Source: an uncultured Ruminococcus sp. (GTDB lineage: Bacteria > Bacillota > Clostridia > Oscillospirales > Ruminococcaceae). From it: a stretch of DNA of 16,455 nt. The notes beneath the pieces are model-generated. The model did no database searches and was not told the origin of the DNA. It was given only the letters and a program-made list of their open reading frames with translations. Below, one piece after another: positions 1 to 7,419 of the stretch (the first letter of the stretch is position 1; the number at the start of each line of letters is the position of its first letter). A program made the translations under genes and the position numbers. Location: the NCBI GenBank assembly GCA_937942105.1, contig CALDFS010000020.1:1-16455 (forward strand), given 5' to 3'.

Positions 1-1092
1 AGCGGCAAGCTTGAAAGCAACAAGGAAATTGTAAACGCCTCCACCGGCTCGACTGAAAAGGTCGGAAAGCTTTTAAACCTTGTCGGCAAAAAGCAGATCG
101 AGGTTCCGTTTGCCACTGCCGGCGATATCGTAGTCGCCACCAAGATGAACGTAAACACCAACGATACTATCTGCGATTCTTCAAGGGTTGCATCCTTTAA
201 TAAGCTTGTGTTCCCAAGACCCTGCTATTCTCTGTGCGTAAAGGCGAAGACCCAGGGGGACGAATCCAAGATTTCCTCCGCCATGCAAAGGCTCCTCGAA
301 GAAGACCTTACCCTTTCCTACAAGCAGGATGATACCACCTTCGAGCAGATCCTTTCAGGCTTGGGCGAGCAGCACATTGAATCCACCCTTGCCAAGCTGA
401 AATCAGGCTTTGGCGTTGACGTTGTTACCAGCGAGCCTAAGGTATCCTATAAGGAGACTATCCGCAAGAAGGTAAAGGTTCAGGGCAGACACAAGAAGCA
501 GTCGGGCGGTCACGGTCAGTATGGCGACGTTTGGATTGAGTTCGAGCCTTGCGACAGCGATGAGCTTGTGTTCGCCGAGAACGTATTCGGCGGTGCAGTT
601 CCCAGAAACTTCTTCCCCGCAGTAGAAAAGGGCTTGCAGGATTGCATGAAGAAGGGCGTTTTGGCAGGATTCCCTGTAGTAGGCGTCAAGGCCACATTGG
701 TTGATGGTTCGTATCACCCGGTTGACTCAAGTGAAATGTCCTTCAAGCTGGCAGCCTCGATTGCCTTCAAGGAAGGCATGAAGCAGGCAGGTCCTATACT
801 GCTTGAGCCTATAAGCAATCTTGAAGTAACCGTTCCCGACGCCAACACCGGCGACATGATGGGCGAGCTGAACAAGCGCCGCGGCAGAGTTTTAGGCATG
901 AATCCCGCGAAGAAGGGCTTAACCACCATCGTGGCAGAAGTCCCCGAAAGCGAGATGCACGACTTTGCAATGGTAGTCCGCCAGATGACAAGGGGAATGG
1001 GCGAGTTCACCATGGAACGCTTGCGTTACGAACAGCTTCCGCCGATGCTTGCGGCTGACGTTATTGCTAAGTTCAAGGTTGACGAAGACTAA
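1..1092 (+). CDS. fusA: EF-G family translation GTPase, C-terminal part (5' end outside window)
   Basis: The frame is open from base 1 to TAA at 1090-1092 and shows 363 residues, about half of a normal ~690-residue EF-G. The GTPase domain lies upstream of the window. Visible parts are the end of domain II, domain III (about residues 81-140, with GLGEQHIE in place of the usual GMGELHLE), domain IV with QSGGHGQYGDVW (about 167-178) and GSYHPVDSSEMSFK, and domain V with NKRRGRVLGM. EF-G drives ribosomal translocation with GTP in the cytoplasm. The variant domain III motif and the divergent C-terminus suggest an EF-G paralogue (FusA2-like) of the kind found in Clostridia rather than the main str-operon fusA; this is inference. 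It converges with the phage operon on the other strand, and each has its own terminator. Confidence 0.93.
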   Translation, partial: SGKLESNKEIVNASTGSTEKVGKLLNLVGKKQIEVPFATAGDIVVATKMNVNTNDTICDSSRVASFNKLVFPRPCYSLCVKAKTQGDESKISSAMQRLLEEDLTLSYKQDDTTFEQILSGLGEQHIESTLAKLKSGFGVDVVTSEPKVSYKETIRKKVKVQGRHKKQSGGHGQYGDVWIEFEPCDSDELVFAENVFGGAVPRNFFPAVEKGLQDCMKKGVLAGFPVVGVKATLVDGSYHPVDSSEMSFKLAASIAFKEGMKQAGPILLEPISNLEVTVPDANTGDMMGELNKRRGRVLGMNPAKKGLTTIVAEVPESEMHDFAMVVRQMTRGMGEFTMERLRYEQLPPMLAADVIAKFKVDED

Positions 1093-1106
1093 ACACTCCA
1101 TATAAT

Positions 1107-1147
1107 AAAAGAGGTATGCTCAGGTTTCCGGGCATACCTCTTTTTTT
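1107..1147 (+). terminator. Intrinsic terminator of the EF-G gene
   Basis: A perfect 9-bp stem, GAGGTATGC (1111-1119) with GCATACCTC (1132-1140), is followed by seven T. It starts 18 bases after the EF-G stop codon. Confidence 0.93.
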
Positions 1148-1199
1148 CGTGAAGTGCGCATTTATTGTCGAGGAAGGCGGGCGGTTCGTTTCCGGGGGA

Positions 1200-1385
1200 G
1201 GCGCGCCCGCCACAATCCGGGGCAGCGGAGGTCTACGCGCAAGGCGCGTGGGCAGAGCGTTAACAGTTGGCAAAATGCCTACTGTTAACGCTCTGCCCGG
1301 ACGGCAATGTCGTCCAGACCTCCGCCCGCACTCTGTACGGCTTCCCACAAAACTGCGATAGAACACTACGCTATAGGGGCGCGCC
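1200..1385 (+). repeat. Structured intergenic repeat, copy A (GGCGCGCC-bounded)
   Basis: This 186-bp element starts and ends with the palindrome GGCGCGCC. Inside, GCGGAGGTCT (1225-1234) pairs with AGACCTCCGC (1316-1325). That stem encloses three further hairpins: ACGCGC/GCGCGT (1235-1249), an 18-bp perfect stem (1250-1267 with 1281-1298), and GGACG/CGTCC (1299-1315). A related copy lies in inverted orientation at 4310-4504. Shared blocks include CACAATCCGGGGCAGCGG, the closing stem, GCGATAGAAC and the right end AGGGGCGCGCCGG. There is no coding capacity. It may be a non-autonomous mobile element or a structured RNA or DNA element. The flanking pieces 1148-1199 and 1386-1534 hold no recognised feature apart from a pyrimidine-rich run around 1488-1520. 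Confidence 0.85.
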
Positions 1386-1534
1386 GGTGGAATACGAACA
1401 AATTAAGAATCCAACTCCCCCCATAAAAGGCAATCATCAATAGAAACAATCGCCCTTAAAAAAGTCACGCAGCGACACCGCCACTCTTATCTTTTCTCTC
1501 TTCTCCTTTCTATTTTCACTAAAATATCCCATAA

Positions 1535-1571
1535 TAAAAAAGAGAGATCTGCGGTTTCCCGCAAATCTCTC
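1535..1571 (-). terminator. Intrinsic terminator at the end of the phage operon
   Basis: Read on the minus strand, the stem GAGAGATTTGCGG/CCGCAGATCTCTC has one mismatched position and a GAAA loop, and is followed by TTTTTTATT. It lies 14 bases beyond the tail-hub stop codon. Confidence 0.92.
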
Positions 1572-1584
1572 AAAACCAACCAGC

Positions 1585-2634
1585 CTATTCCTTGTACCCC
1601 GCCAGCTCCAATTCGCTTGTAAGTCCATCCTTGTCAAACACAATCTTCTGCCCGACGACCAGATACTCCTCCGGCGCACTTCCGTCAGTCGTTCCAAGTC
1701 TCAGCAAATCTCCTATCTCTATTGCGGGATTACAGCGGGTCAGCAAAGTAACGCGATGGCGGAAATTCGCAGCTCTGAGCCTGTTTTTCGCTATGGTTTC
1801 CAGCTCGGATGGGTACATAAAATCGTTGTGGATGCTTGCCATCAGGTAATCGTTGGCATATTTTCCGGCATAGTGTGCCATATCACCGTATTTGTTCTTG
1901 CCGTATACCCATGCCATGTCAGTGCGGCGGTTCAGAACCTCGCTCTTTTTTCTGATGATGCAGTCTGCTGGTATCTCGCCCGCAGCCGTTTCATACTCTG
2001 TGGGACAGCCGATTCTTACCTTCATGCGCCTGTTGACCCATATAGACGCCGAGCGCGCCGCCTGCGCCAGCTTCTGAAGGCAGTTCTTTGCGGAATCTAT
2101 CTCGGTCATCATATCGGGGTAAACAAGAGCAGTCGCTGCCGTTGTGTCGGTTTCAAAATCAAGCCCGGCAGCCGCGCCGGAGCCTGTATCGAGGACCTGA
2201 AACAGCATAGAGTACTGCGACATGCTTATTCCGGTCATAAACCTCGAAAGCCGGGTGACGATATCGCTTGCTATTATCCTTACTATAAGCCCGCAGTCCA
2301 CAAAGATAATCCTGTCGATATAAAACCTGCCGACATCCACCTCTTCGCCGTCAACAACCGCCGCTGCCCTTACCTCCCGCCCGGTAAGGTCGTTCGCGAT
2401 GCCCATGCGTGAGGAGTTTATGATGTTCAGAACCATGCTCCGCGATTTAAAGCTCTCTGCACTGATATCCACGCCCTCGTTTATCGTCATCGAGATAATG
2501 TCCTGCGTGCCAAGAACAAGCTCCGCCGATGAATCGGGGTCGGAGCTTTGCGAGCCTGCGGGCATAATCATTATCTTCGCCCCGACCTTTCTTACAAGGC
2601 TGTAGGGCGAATAGCCTTCACTTGTATATATCAT
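1585..2634 (-). CDS. Phage tail hub/baseplate-like protein
   Basis: A 349-residue protein, the last gene of the phage operon. The ATG at 2634 has a good AAAGGA site seven to eight bases upstream, and the gene ends with TAG just before the operon terminator. The composition and late motifs (NDFMYPSELETIAKNRLRAA around 285-305, then a segment reading IEIGDLLRLG) resemble tail-hub/tail-tip proteins of siphoviruses that assemble at the distal end of the tail. That resemblance is by style; I see no catalytic motif. It is shorter than many tail-tip proteins and follows the connector genes directly, without the tail tube and tape-measure genes expected before it. It may be a functional hub retained in a reduced element or the surviving end of a deleted tail module. 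Confidence 0.7.
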   Translation of the reverse strand: MIYTSEGYSPYSLVRKVGAKIMIMPAGSQSSDPDSSAELVLGTQDIISMTINEGVDISAESFKSRSMVLNIINSSRMGIANDLTGREVRAAAVVDGEEVDVGRFYIDRIIFVDCGLIVRIIASDIVTRLSRFMTGISMSQYSMLFQVLDTGSGAAAGLDFETDTTAATALVYPDMMTEIDSAKNCLQKLAQAARSASIWVNRRMKVRIGCPTEYETAAGEIPADCIIRKKSEVLNRRTDMAWVYGKNKYGDMAHYAGKYANDYLMASIHNDFMYPSELETIAKNRLRAANFRHRVTLLTRCNPAIEIGDLLRLGTTDGSAPEEYLVVGQKIVFDKDGLTSELELAGYKE

Positions 2635-2657
2635 AAAATCATTCCTTTCAGATAATG

Positions 2658-3428
2658 TCAGCCTTCAGTCTGCACGCCCTGTTCATTGGCGTTTATTTCA
2701 AGCTTAACATATTCCTTTCCTGATTCCGGCTCGTATGCAAGCGAAATTATGCGCGGCATATCGAAGATAAAATCGGCAGTGCGGGCAGCACCGTCCGGGC
2801 TTCCGAACGGGTCGGCTATGCTCAGAGAAAGCACCGGATTTGATGAGATAAGCTTTGATATCCCCGCGCCGACATTCTTTTCAAGCCAACAGGTCTTTAT
2901 CGCTATCGCCGTCTTTGTTCCGATTATATCCATATAGGATTTACCGCTGACAGATTCCGCCCGCGCACCCACAAGCTTTGCCGAAACCGATATATCCGAG
3001 CGGGAATCGAAGGTATAGCTTGCGCTGCCGTCGGTCAGAGTAAGGCTGACTGAGGGGTCAATGAAGCAAAGATTCAGCTTCAGGCGGATGCACTTGCACG
3101 CTTGGCGGCTTTTCTCGGCATTTAGCTTGAAAAACGGCTCCGCGCGGGTGATATAAAGCCTGCCGCCGTCAAAATCGATTGTCTTGCCGGCAAGACCGAC
3201 CTCACGCGAAAACGCCGATAAGACTTCCTCAGCCTGATTTCCGAGACAATCGAAATAATAATAGTCGATAAATCCCTCGGCCTTAGCGCCGAACACCGGG
3301 CTTAACGGGAAGGAATAAACGGCATAGGGCTGCATCGGCTTTGACCTGCCGGAATACACCGAGCCTGAAGGAACGGCAGTTCCGAAAATTCCGGATATGA
3401 AGCTGTGTATAGCCTCGCTTGATGTCAT
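2658..3428 (-). CDS. Phage tail-completion-like protein with an extra C-terminal domain
   Basis: A 256-residue protein with an ATG at 3428 preceded by an AAAGGA site, ending with TGA 23 bases before the tail-hub start. The first ~125 residues (SSEAIHSFISGIFG at the start, then PYAVYSFPLSP and FIDYYYFDCLG) resemble the ~120-residue tail-terminator or minor capsid proteins that follow head-closure genes in SPP1-like operons. Residues ~126-256 form a second beta-rich segment, starting near SVSLTLTDGSASYTF, that such proteins normally lack. A fusion with a tail-tube-like or other tail domain is possible. The exact family is not recognised; the tail assignment rests mainly on gene order. Confidence 0.6.
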   Translation of the reverse strand: MTSSEAIHSFISGIFGTAVPSGSVYSGRSKPMQPYAVYSFPLSPVFGAKAEGFIDYYYFDCLGNQAEEVLSAFSREVGLAGKTIDFDGGRLYITRAEPFFKLNAEKSRQACKCIRLKLNLCFIDPSVSLTLTDGSASYTFDSRSDISVSAKLVGARAESVSGKSYMDIIGTKTAIAIKTCWLEKNVGAGISKLISSNPVLSLSIADPFGSPDGAARTADFIFDMPRIISLAYEPESGKEYVKLEINANEQGVQTEG

Positions 3429-3445
3429 AATAAATCAATCCTTTC

Positions 3446-3760
3446 TTATTCGCCGGTCTCTTCGGCGGTATATCTTTCAAAGGGTATCGCCGAGCCATCG
3501 GGGACGCCGATGGGGTGAGCCGAGGTTATCCGCAGGCTTCTGCCGTCATCAAACCGCAATATGTCATAGTATTCAAGCCCTGTTCCTAACGGCGCGAAGA
3601 CCGCATATTCGGTCACCGGGGAATAGGTTTCTCCGAGCAAAGCCTTTGAAATCCTTTTCATGATTGCCGCCGCCATAACGGTTTTTATCTCAGAGGATGC
3701 TTCGGGGCGTCTGCCGCCTGCAACTGTTGCAGAATGCCTTATAAGCCTTGCCTCTGACAT
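3446..3760 (-). CDS. Phage head closure/minor capsid protein
   Basis: Small protein of about 104 residues if started at the ATG at 3760 (MSEARLIRHSATV). A TTG at 3781, beginning LSVIEKV, is an alternative seven codons upstream. The frame extends further up to 3808, but that part overlaps the previous gene and is probably not translated. Neither start has a convincing ribosome binding site, though GGGGG lies directly before the TTG. The N-terminus (ARLIRHSATV) and the C-terminal segment DGRSLRITSAHPIGVPDG fit the small minor capsid/head-closure proteins placed after the connector in Gram-positive siphoviruses. These join the capsid vertex to the tail. It ends in TAA 18 bases before the next start. 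Confidence 0.65.
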   Translation of the reverse strand: MSEARLIRHSATVAGGRRPEASSEIKTVMAAAIMKRISKALLGETYSPVTEYAVFAPLGTGLEYYDILRFDDGRSLRITSAHPIGVPDGSAIPFERYTAEETGE

Positions 3761-3785
3761 GACTTTTTCTATTACAGACAACCCC

Positions 3786-4190
3786 CTACACCGCCTTTCT
3801 GTAGGCATCCAGCCTTGATTTAAAGGCTGTCTGCCATGTTATCGGCTTGCCGCCGCTGTTTGGGCGGGTATAGGAATACTCGCCCAGCTTTTCGCTGATA
3901 AACTCATTCGAGCCTTCCGGATTATCTCTTCTCCACTCGTCGATATCGTGAACAAGCTCTAAAAATCCCCTGGGCGGGTTCATAAGCATTATCCTGCCGG
4001 TAAAGCTCTCGTCAAAAAGCTCCTGCGAGGGATGGATATGCACGCCGTCGTTAAAGCGGCTGCCCTCGATATATTTTCACCCGCTAAGGAAATCGCAGTT
4101 TTCAAAGCAGCCGTCCTTTATGATGAAGTCCCCATCGAAGCACTCTCCAGGGAAGTAGTTGTGTATGTGAGCGCAGATTTCGCCTATCAA
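3786..4190 (-). pseudogene. Phage head-tail connector gene interrupted by in-frame TGA
   Basis: Starting at TTG 4190 (after AAAAGGAGTG), the frame reads MIGEICAHIHNYF, a hallmark N-terminus of a head-tail connector family in Gram-positive phages. It then meets TGA at 4077-4079 (codon 38). The same frame continues without a shift as KYIEGSRFNDGV and the rest of the family to TAG at 3786; family members read similarly around GSVFNDGV. With the TGA read through, the product would be 134 residues, the normal length. The TGA sits where homologues commonly have an aromatic residue, consistent with TGG (Trp) to TGA. TGA is an ordinary stop in the neighbouring portal, terminase and capsid genes, so genome-wide recoding is unlikely. 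A sequencing error or leaky read-through cannot be excluded. An internal ATG at 4043 would give only 85 residues. Confidence 0.82.
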
Positions 4191-4193
4191 TAA

Positions 4194-4309
4194 TATCACT
4201 CCTTTTATGGTCAGCCGCCATGGCTTGTTGGGGAGTCATGGCGGCCGGGTTTATGAGTAGTTGTTTTTTTTGCGGGATTTTGGAAACCGCAGTTTGTACG
4301 GCTCCGACC
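4194..4309. other. Spacer with a 9-bp hairpin upstream of the connector gene
   Basis: GCCGCCATG and CATGGCGGC (about 4215-4245) form a perfect 9-bp inverted repeat just upstream of the connector start. It is not followed by a T-run in the minus direction, so it is not an intrinsic terminator. Its role is unknown. No supported gene lies between the capsid stop and the connector start. Confidence 0.4.
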
Positions 4310-4504
4310 GGCGCGCCCCTTAGCTTAGCGTTCTATCGCACTGCCTACGGGCGCCGCAGTACGTGCGGGCGGAGGTCTGGACGCTTACGCGTCCTGTCGG
4401 CGTAAGCCGACAACGCGCCGCGTTTACAGTGGGCAGAATACCCACTGTAAACGCTTCGCGCAGACCTCCGCTGCCCCGGATTGTGGGGCGGGGCGGGGCG
4501 CGCC
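4310..4504 (-). repeat. Structured intergenic repeat, copy B (inverted relative to copy A)
   Basis: This 195-bp element is bounded by GGCGCGCC at both ends, as in copy A but inverted. It has the same closing stem (4369-4378 with 4462-4471). Its internal hairpins are GGACGC/GCGTCC (4379-4394), TGTCGG/CCGACA (about 4395-4412) and a perfect 14-bp stem (4420-4433 with 4441-4454). In the long hairpin, copy A has GCGTTAACAGT/ACTGTTAACGC where copy B has GCGTTTACAGT/ACTGTAAACGC, a compensatory A-T to T-A change. It lies between the capsid and connector genes, so it interrupts the phage operon. Confidence 0.85.
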
Positions 4505-4540
4505 TACCGGGTGACCGCACTACCTACCTTTCCCCAAAAA

Positions 4541-5380
4541 TCAGAAGGTGCACTTCAACGCCGCAATCTGCTTACCGTCAGTGACCTTAGCGCCGTAAAC
4601 GTGCAGACCCTTTACGGCATCGGCAAATCTCTTTTCGGGGCGATATGCGCCTGTCTCAACAATCTGCTCGGCATAGGTGCAGGCGGTCTTTACCTGCGCA
4701 GTGATGGTATAAGCAGAGCCATCCTTAACGCAGTTATTCGACTCATAGATCTCAAAGCCCGCAACGCTTCCGATATAGCCGCTTCTTAAAGCCTCCTCGC
4801 CCATTGCTCCGCCGCCGGAGGTAAAGCGCTGATCCTGCAAAAGCAGTGCATAAGCCTCGGGCGGAATCACAAGGGTTCTGCCCTCGTTGGGAACGTTGTT
4901 CTTATCCAGAAGAAGTCTCAGCTTCACAATATTCTCATAGATATTGGAAGCGTTAAGGGCAACAGCCGCACTTGAACCGATTACGTTTGCGGCGTCCGCG
5001 CCGCCTGCAAGGATGCCTAAGATATAGGAGTCTGCGGCATCCTTAAGTGCATATGCCGACTTGCGCATTGCCTTATCCATAAGGTCGCCTGCTGCCTGTG
5101 CGGCGTCAACATCGTCTATCTGGAAGTTGAAATACTTCGCCTGAGAGATCTCTAAGGTCTGGTCGGTGGTGGAAAGGGTTTCGGGGGCGGAGATATCGGT
5201 GTTCTTTGCATAATCCTTAACGGTTATGGAACCGATTGAATTGATGTGAACGGTGTCGCCCTGACCGCGTATCTCGCCCTCATAGTCGCGGTTTACAAGG
5301 TTAGCGGCCACATGGGTCTTTTCCAAAGCGTCCAAAAGTCTTGCGCTCCAAAGCTCGGGGATAAAATTAGTTACTGCCAT
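4541..5380 (-). CDS. Phage major capsid protein
   Basis: A 279-residue protein with ATG at 5380, an AAAGGA site upstream and TGA at 4541. It begins AVTNFIPELWSARLLDAL, followed by NRDYEGEIRGQGDTVHI, an ELW and RGQGDTV style typical of the P22/N4-gp56-like HK97-fold coat proteins found after GP20-type scaffolds. A later segment, LVIPPEAYALLLQD, is also characteristic of such coats. It would build the icosahedral shell with the portal and scaffold encoded upstream. Length and reading frame look intact. The assignment rests on sequence style and on gene order (terminase, portal, scaffold, capsid). No protease gene is present, which is usual for phages with a separate scaffold. Confidence 0.85.
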   Translation of the reverse strand: MAVTNFIPELWSARLLDALEKTHVAANLVNRDYEGEIRGQGDTVHINSIGSITVKDYAKNTDISAPETLSTTDQTLEISQAKYFNFQIDDVDAAQAAGDLMDKAMRKSAYALKDAADSYILGILAGGADAANVIGSSAAVALNASNIYENIVKLRLLLDKNNVPNEGRTLVIPPEAYALLLQDQRFTSGGGAMGEEALRSGYIGSVAGFEIYESNNCVKDGSAYTITAQVKTACTYAEQIVETGAYRPEKRFADAVKGLHVYGAKVTDGKQIAALKCTF

Positions 5381-5398
5381 AATTACATTTTCCTTTCA

Positions 5399-5929
5399 TT
5401 AATTAGAATTTCTCAGATCGCCCATAATCTTTGAATAGTTACGGTTGATCTCTTCGGAAGACATCCTTCTGATATCCTCCCTTGTGTAGGTTTTAACGCC
5501 CGTTCCCTTGGGCGGTGCGGCGACCTTTGCTCCGACCGTCGCGGTTTTCGGTATGAACGCCTTCCAGTGCTCGCTTATTTCACACTTCAGCCCGTCGATA
5601 TCAACGGGGCTGCCGTCCTCGCCGAGGTCGATTGTTTCGGGGCAGGAGACTCTTACTATAGGCTCGATGCACTCAGAGACAACTCCGCATTCTTTTAAGA
5701 GCTCTCTTAAAATGCCTTCCTTTTTCAGCCTGAGCCTTTCCTGCTCCACGCTCTGCTTGTAGCCCTCGTAATCGGAATACAGCTCCTCATACTTAGACTT
5801 CCAGTCCGCCTCGGGAACCGCCGGGGCTTTTTTAAGCGCTCCAACGGTTTCGGCGTGTGCGGCGATGATTTTCTCTATATTGGCGTCCTCAATGCCCATT
5901 TCTTTGAGCATTTTTCTGGTTAGTGACAT
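5399..5929 (-). CDS. Phage scaffold protein, GP20-like
   Basis: A 176-residue, charged, mostly helical protein. The ATG at 5929 is preceded by GAAAGGAAT at good spacing. After SLTRKMLKEMGIEDANIEKI (residues 2-21), residues ~44-75 form a likely coiled coil (WKSKYEELYSDYEGYKQSVE and onward). A C-terminal tail follows, with YTREDIRRMSSEEINRNYSK (about 149-168), the typical ending of GP20-type scaffolds. Scaffolds of this kind direct procapsid assembly inside the shell and then leave it. It ends in TAA 18 bases before the capsid start and is probably co-expressed with it. A structured repeat separates it from the portal gene upstream. Confidence 0.85.
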   Translation of the reverse strand: MSLTRKMLKEMGIEDANIEKIIAAHAETVGALKKAPAVPEADWKSKYEELYSDYEGYKQSVEQERLRLKKEGILRELLKECGVVSECIEPIVRVSCPETIDLGEDGSPVDIDGLKCEISEHWKAFIPKTATVGAKVAAPPKGTGVKTYTREDIRRMSSEEINRNYSKIMGDLRNSN

Positions 5930-5972
5930 AGATTAATGATTCCTTTCATTTTAATATAATAGAAGCATATAC

Positions 5973-6122
5973 AAAAGTTGGGCGTTTCCGTCCTTATATT
6001 GCAGGCAATAGTGCTCTTATATGCAGAGACTTTCCCACCGGACAAAAATACTGCCTTTAACGGAGGAAAGGCGGCTGACGGCAAAACAAACGGTAAAAGA
6101 TTACAAGGTTTGAGCCGTCAGC
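5973..6122 (-). repeat. Structured 3'-end repeat, copy 1 (portal-scaffold spacer)
   Basis: Read on the minus strand, the element starts with GCTGACGGC, whose TGA is the portal stop codon, and this pairs with GCCGTCAGC. It ends with GGACGGAAACGCCCAACTTTT. It matches copies at 9863-10010 and 10024-10169 at both ends: the GACGGC stem with a TTTGTTTTGCCGTC arm, and the terminal CGCC(C/G)(A/G)ACTTTT. In this copy the central terminator hairpin of the others is replaced by unrelated sequence. An AT-rich stretch (5930-5972) lies between it and the scaffold start and could hold a weak promoter, but no clear -35/-10 pair is seen. Confidence 0.75.
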
Positions 6123-7419
6123 TTTCCTGCGCTAAGATATTCTCCGCCATCTCCTTGACCCTTTCATCTCCGAAAAGCTCGCGGAGCATAAGCACTGTGG
6201 TAATTTTGGTCTGAATGGTCCTTGCCTTTTCCAGATCGTTTACTATGCTTGAACGCAGGAATTTAAACTCGTCCGAGATTCCTATTACCTTCATAAGCTC
6301 TCTTATGAATCGGCGTACGTTTGCTTCGAGCATATTTGAATACAGGTTCATCGGCTCGTATGCCGCCTTTATAGCGGTCGCGGTGCTGTTGCCCGAGGAG
6401 ATTATGCTGGTGTTTAAAACCATGAAATCCCTGTACATATCCGATTCAAGGCGGTCAAGAATTGCCTCTCTGCTCTGGTAGGGCATATCAACTGTGTGCG
6501 CCTCGGCCTTTGCGCCGTCGTCGTCAACTACCGCCGCGCGAACGGTGCGCATATGGCGGATGAACTTTGCAAGGTCGATATCGTCCATGCCGCCGGCGTT
6601 TGAAATCGTCCAGTAGATGAGCGAGGCGTCGTCGATATCGTTGGCATAGCCCGATTCTATAAGGTCGTGGCAGTCAATCTGCCTGCGGAAGCCCACTATT
6701 GAGGACTGCCCGCGTGGAGAATACAGCGGCACTATCGGGAAGCAGGGGTAGTTTTCACCGTCCGAAATGATGGGTTCAAGTCCCTTGATAACTCCGACCT
6801 TTTGCTTATACGGTCTTTTTGGGAACATCACCGTCAGCTCGCCGCCGCGGCTGATATATTCGGTATAGCCGTCCTCGGTGTAAAGGGTAAGGCGCAGGGG
6901 CTTCTCTTCCGAAAGCTGCCAGAAGCGTATTCCGGCGCGCAAAGCGCCCGTCTCCTCGTCGTATATCGGAACGAATTCGTCCGCCCCGAAGACCTCTAAG
7001 CGGTCGTAGTTCATCAGCCCATATGCCGCGCCGCCGTTGATGGCGCAGGTCAGCGCAGTCTGAAGCTTGAAATCAAAATCCTCGCCCAGCCTTTTAGCCG
7101 TTTCGGGGTTTGAAAATCTGACTCCCTTGCCCAAAAGGTACTGCACCGTCTGGGTCACAAACCGGAAGTATACGTTTGATGCAAGCTTGTAGTCCGCCGA
7201 GTAGTTGTCCGGAACGGCGCTGCCTGTCACTGTGTACAGAAGCTTGCGGTACTTTTCAATTGTAGGGTTGCGGTTCTTCCAGTACTCCATCGCTTCAAGG
7301 CAGGTGCGATATTGCGCGCCGGAGCGGTAATCATCCACTGCCGGAAGCAAAAAGCCATCGGGTCCGCCGTCCCTTTCGATAATTTCAATTAAATCCTGAT
7401 ATGTTTTCAAAATCAACAT
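6118..7419 (-). CDS. Phage portal protein, SPP1 gp6-like
   Basis: A 433-residue protein. The ATG at 7419 overlaps the end of the large terminase gene by 7 bp, suggesting translational coupling, and it ends with TGA at 6118. The segment FRRQIDCHDLIESGYANDID (about 228-250) with a following YWTISNAGG, and the early MEYWKNRNPTIEKYRKLLY, are characteristic of SPP1-type portals. The portal is a dodecameric ring at one capsid vertex that acts as the DNA channel and terminase dock. SPP1 gp6 has 503 residues, so this one is somewhat short but appears complete. The minor head protein gene (SPP1 gp7-like) that often follows is missing. Confidence 0.93.
   Translation of the reverse strand: MLILKTYQDLIEIIERDGGPDGFLLPAVDDYRSGAQYRTCLEAMEYWKNRNPTIEKYRKLLYTVTGSAVPDNYSADYKLASNVYFRFVTQTVQYLLGKGVRFSNPETAKRLGEDFDFKLQTALTCAINGGAAYGLMNYDRLEVFGADEFVPIYDEETGALRAGIRFWQLSEEKPLRLTLYTEDGYTEYISRGGELTVMFPKRPYKQKVGVIKGLEPIISDGENYPCFPIVPLYSPRGQSSIVGFRRQIDCHDLIESGYANDIDDASLIYWTISNAGGMDDIDLAKFIRHMRTVRAAVVDDDGAKAEAHTVDMPYQSREAILDRLESDMYRDFMVLNTSIISSGNSTATAIKAAYEPMNLYSNMLEANVRRFIRELMKVIGISDEFKFLRSSIVNDLEKARTIQTKITTVLMLRELFGDERVKEMAENILAQES

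Noticed and set aside
1116..1366. Coding sequences within structured repeat copy A
   Set aside because: The frames run through perfect hairpins on both strands; similar spurious frames appear in copy B, so they are by-products of the inverted repeats.
1200..1385. Insertion sequence
   Set aside because: There is no transposase and no clear target duplication; the ends are a self-palindromic 8-mer rather than typical long terminal inverted repeats.
3761..3808. Longer N-terminus of the head closure protein (start at 3808)
   Set aside because: It would overlap the connector gene by over 20 bp, and its first residues do not resemble the family; ATG 3760 or TTG 3781 fits better.
4077..4079. TGA recoded as tryptophan across the element
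   Set aside because: The portal, large terminase, capsid and tail genes use TGA as their natural stop, so an element-wide alternative code does not fit.
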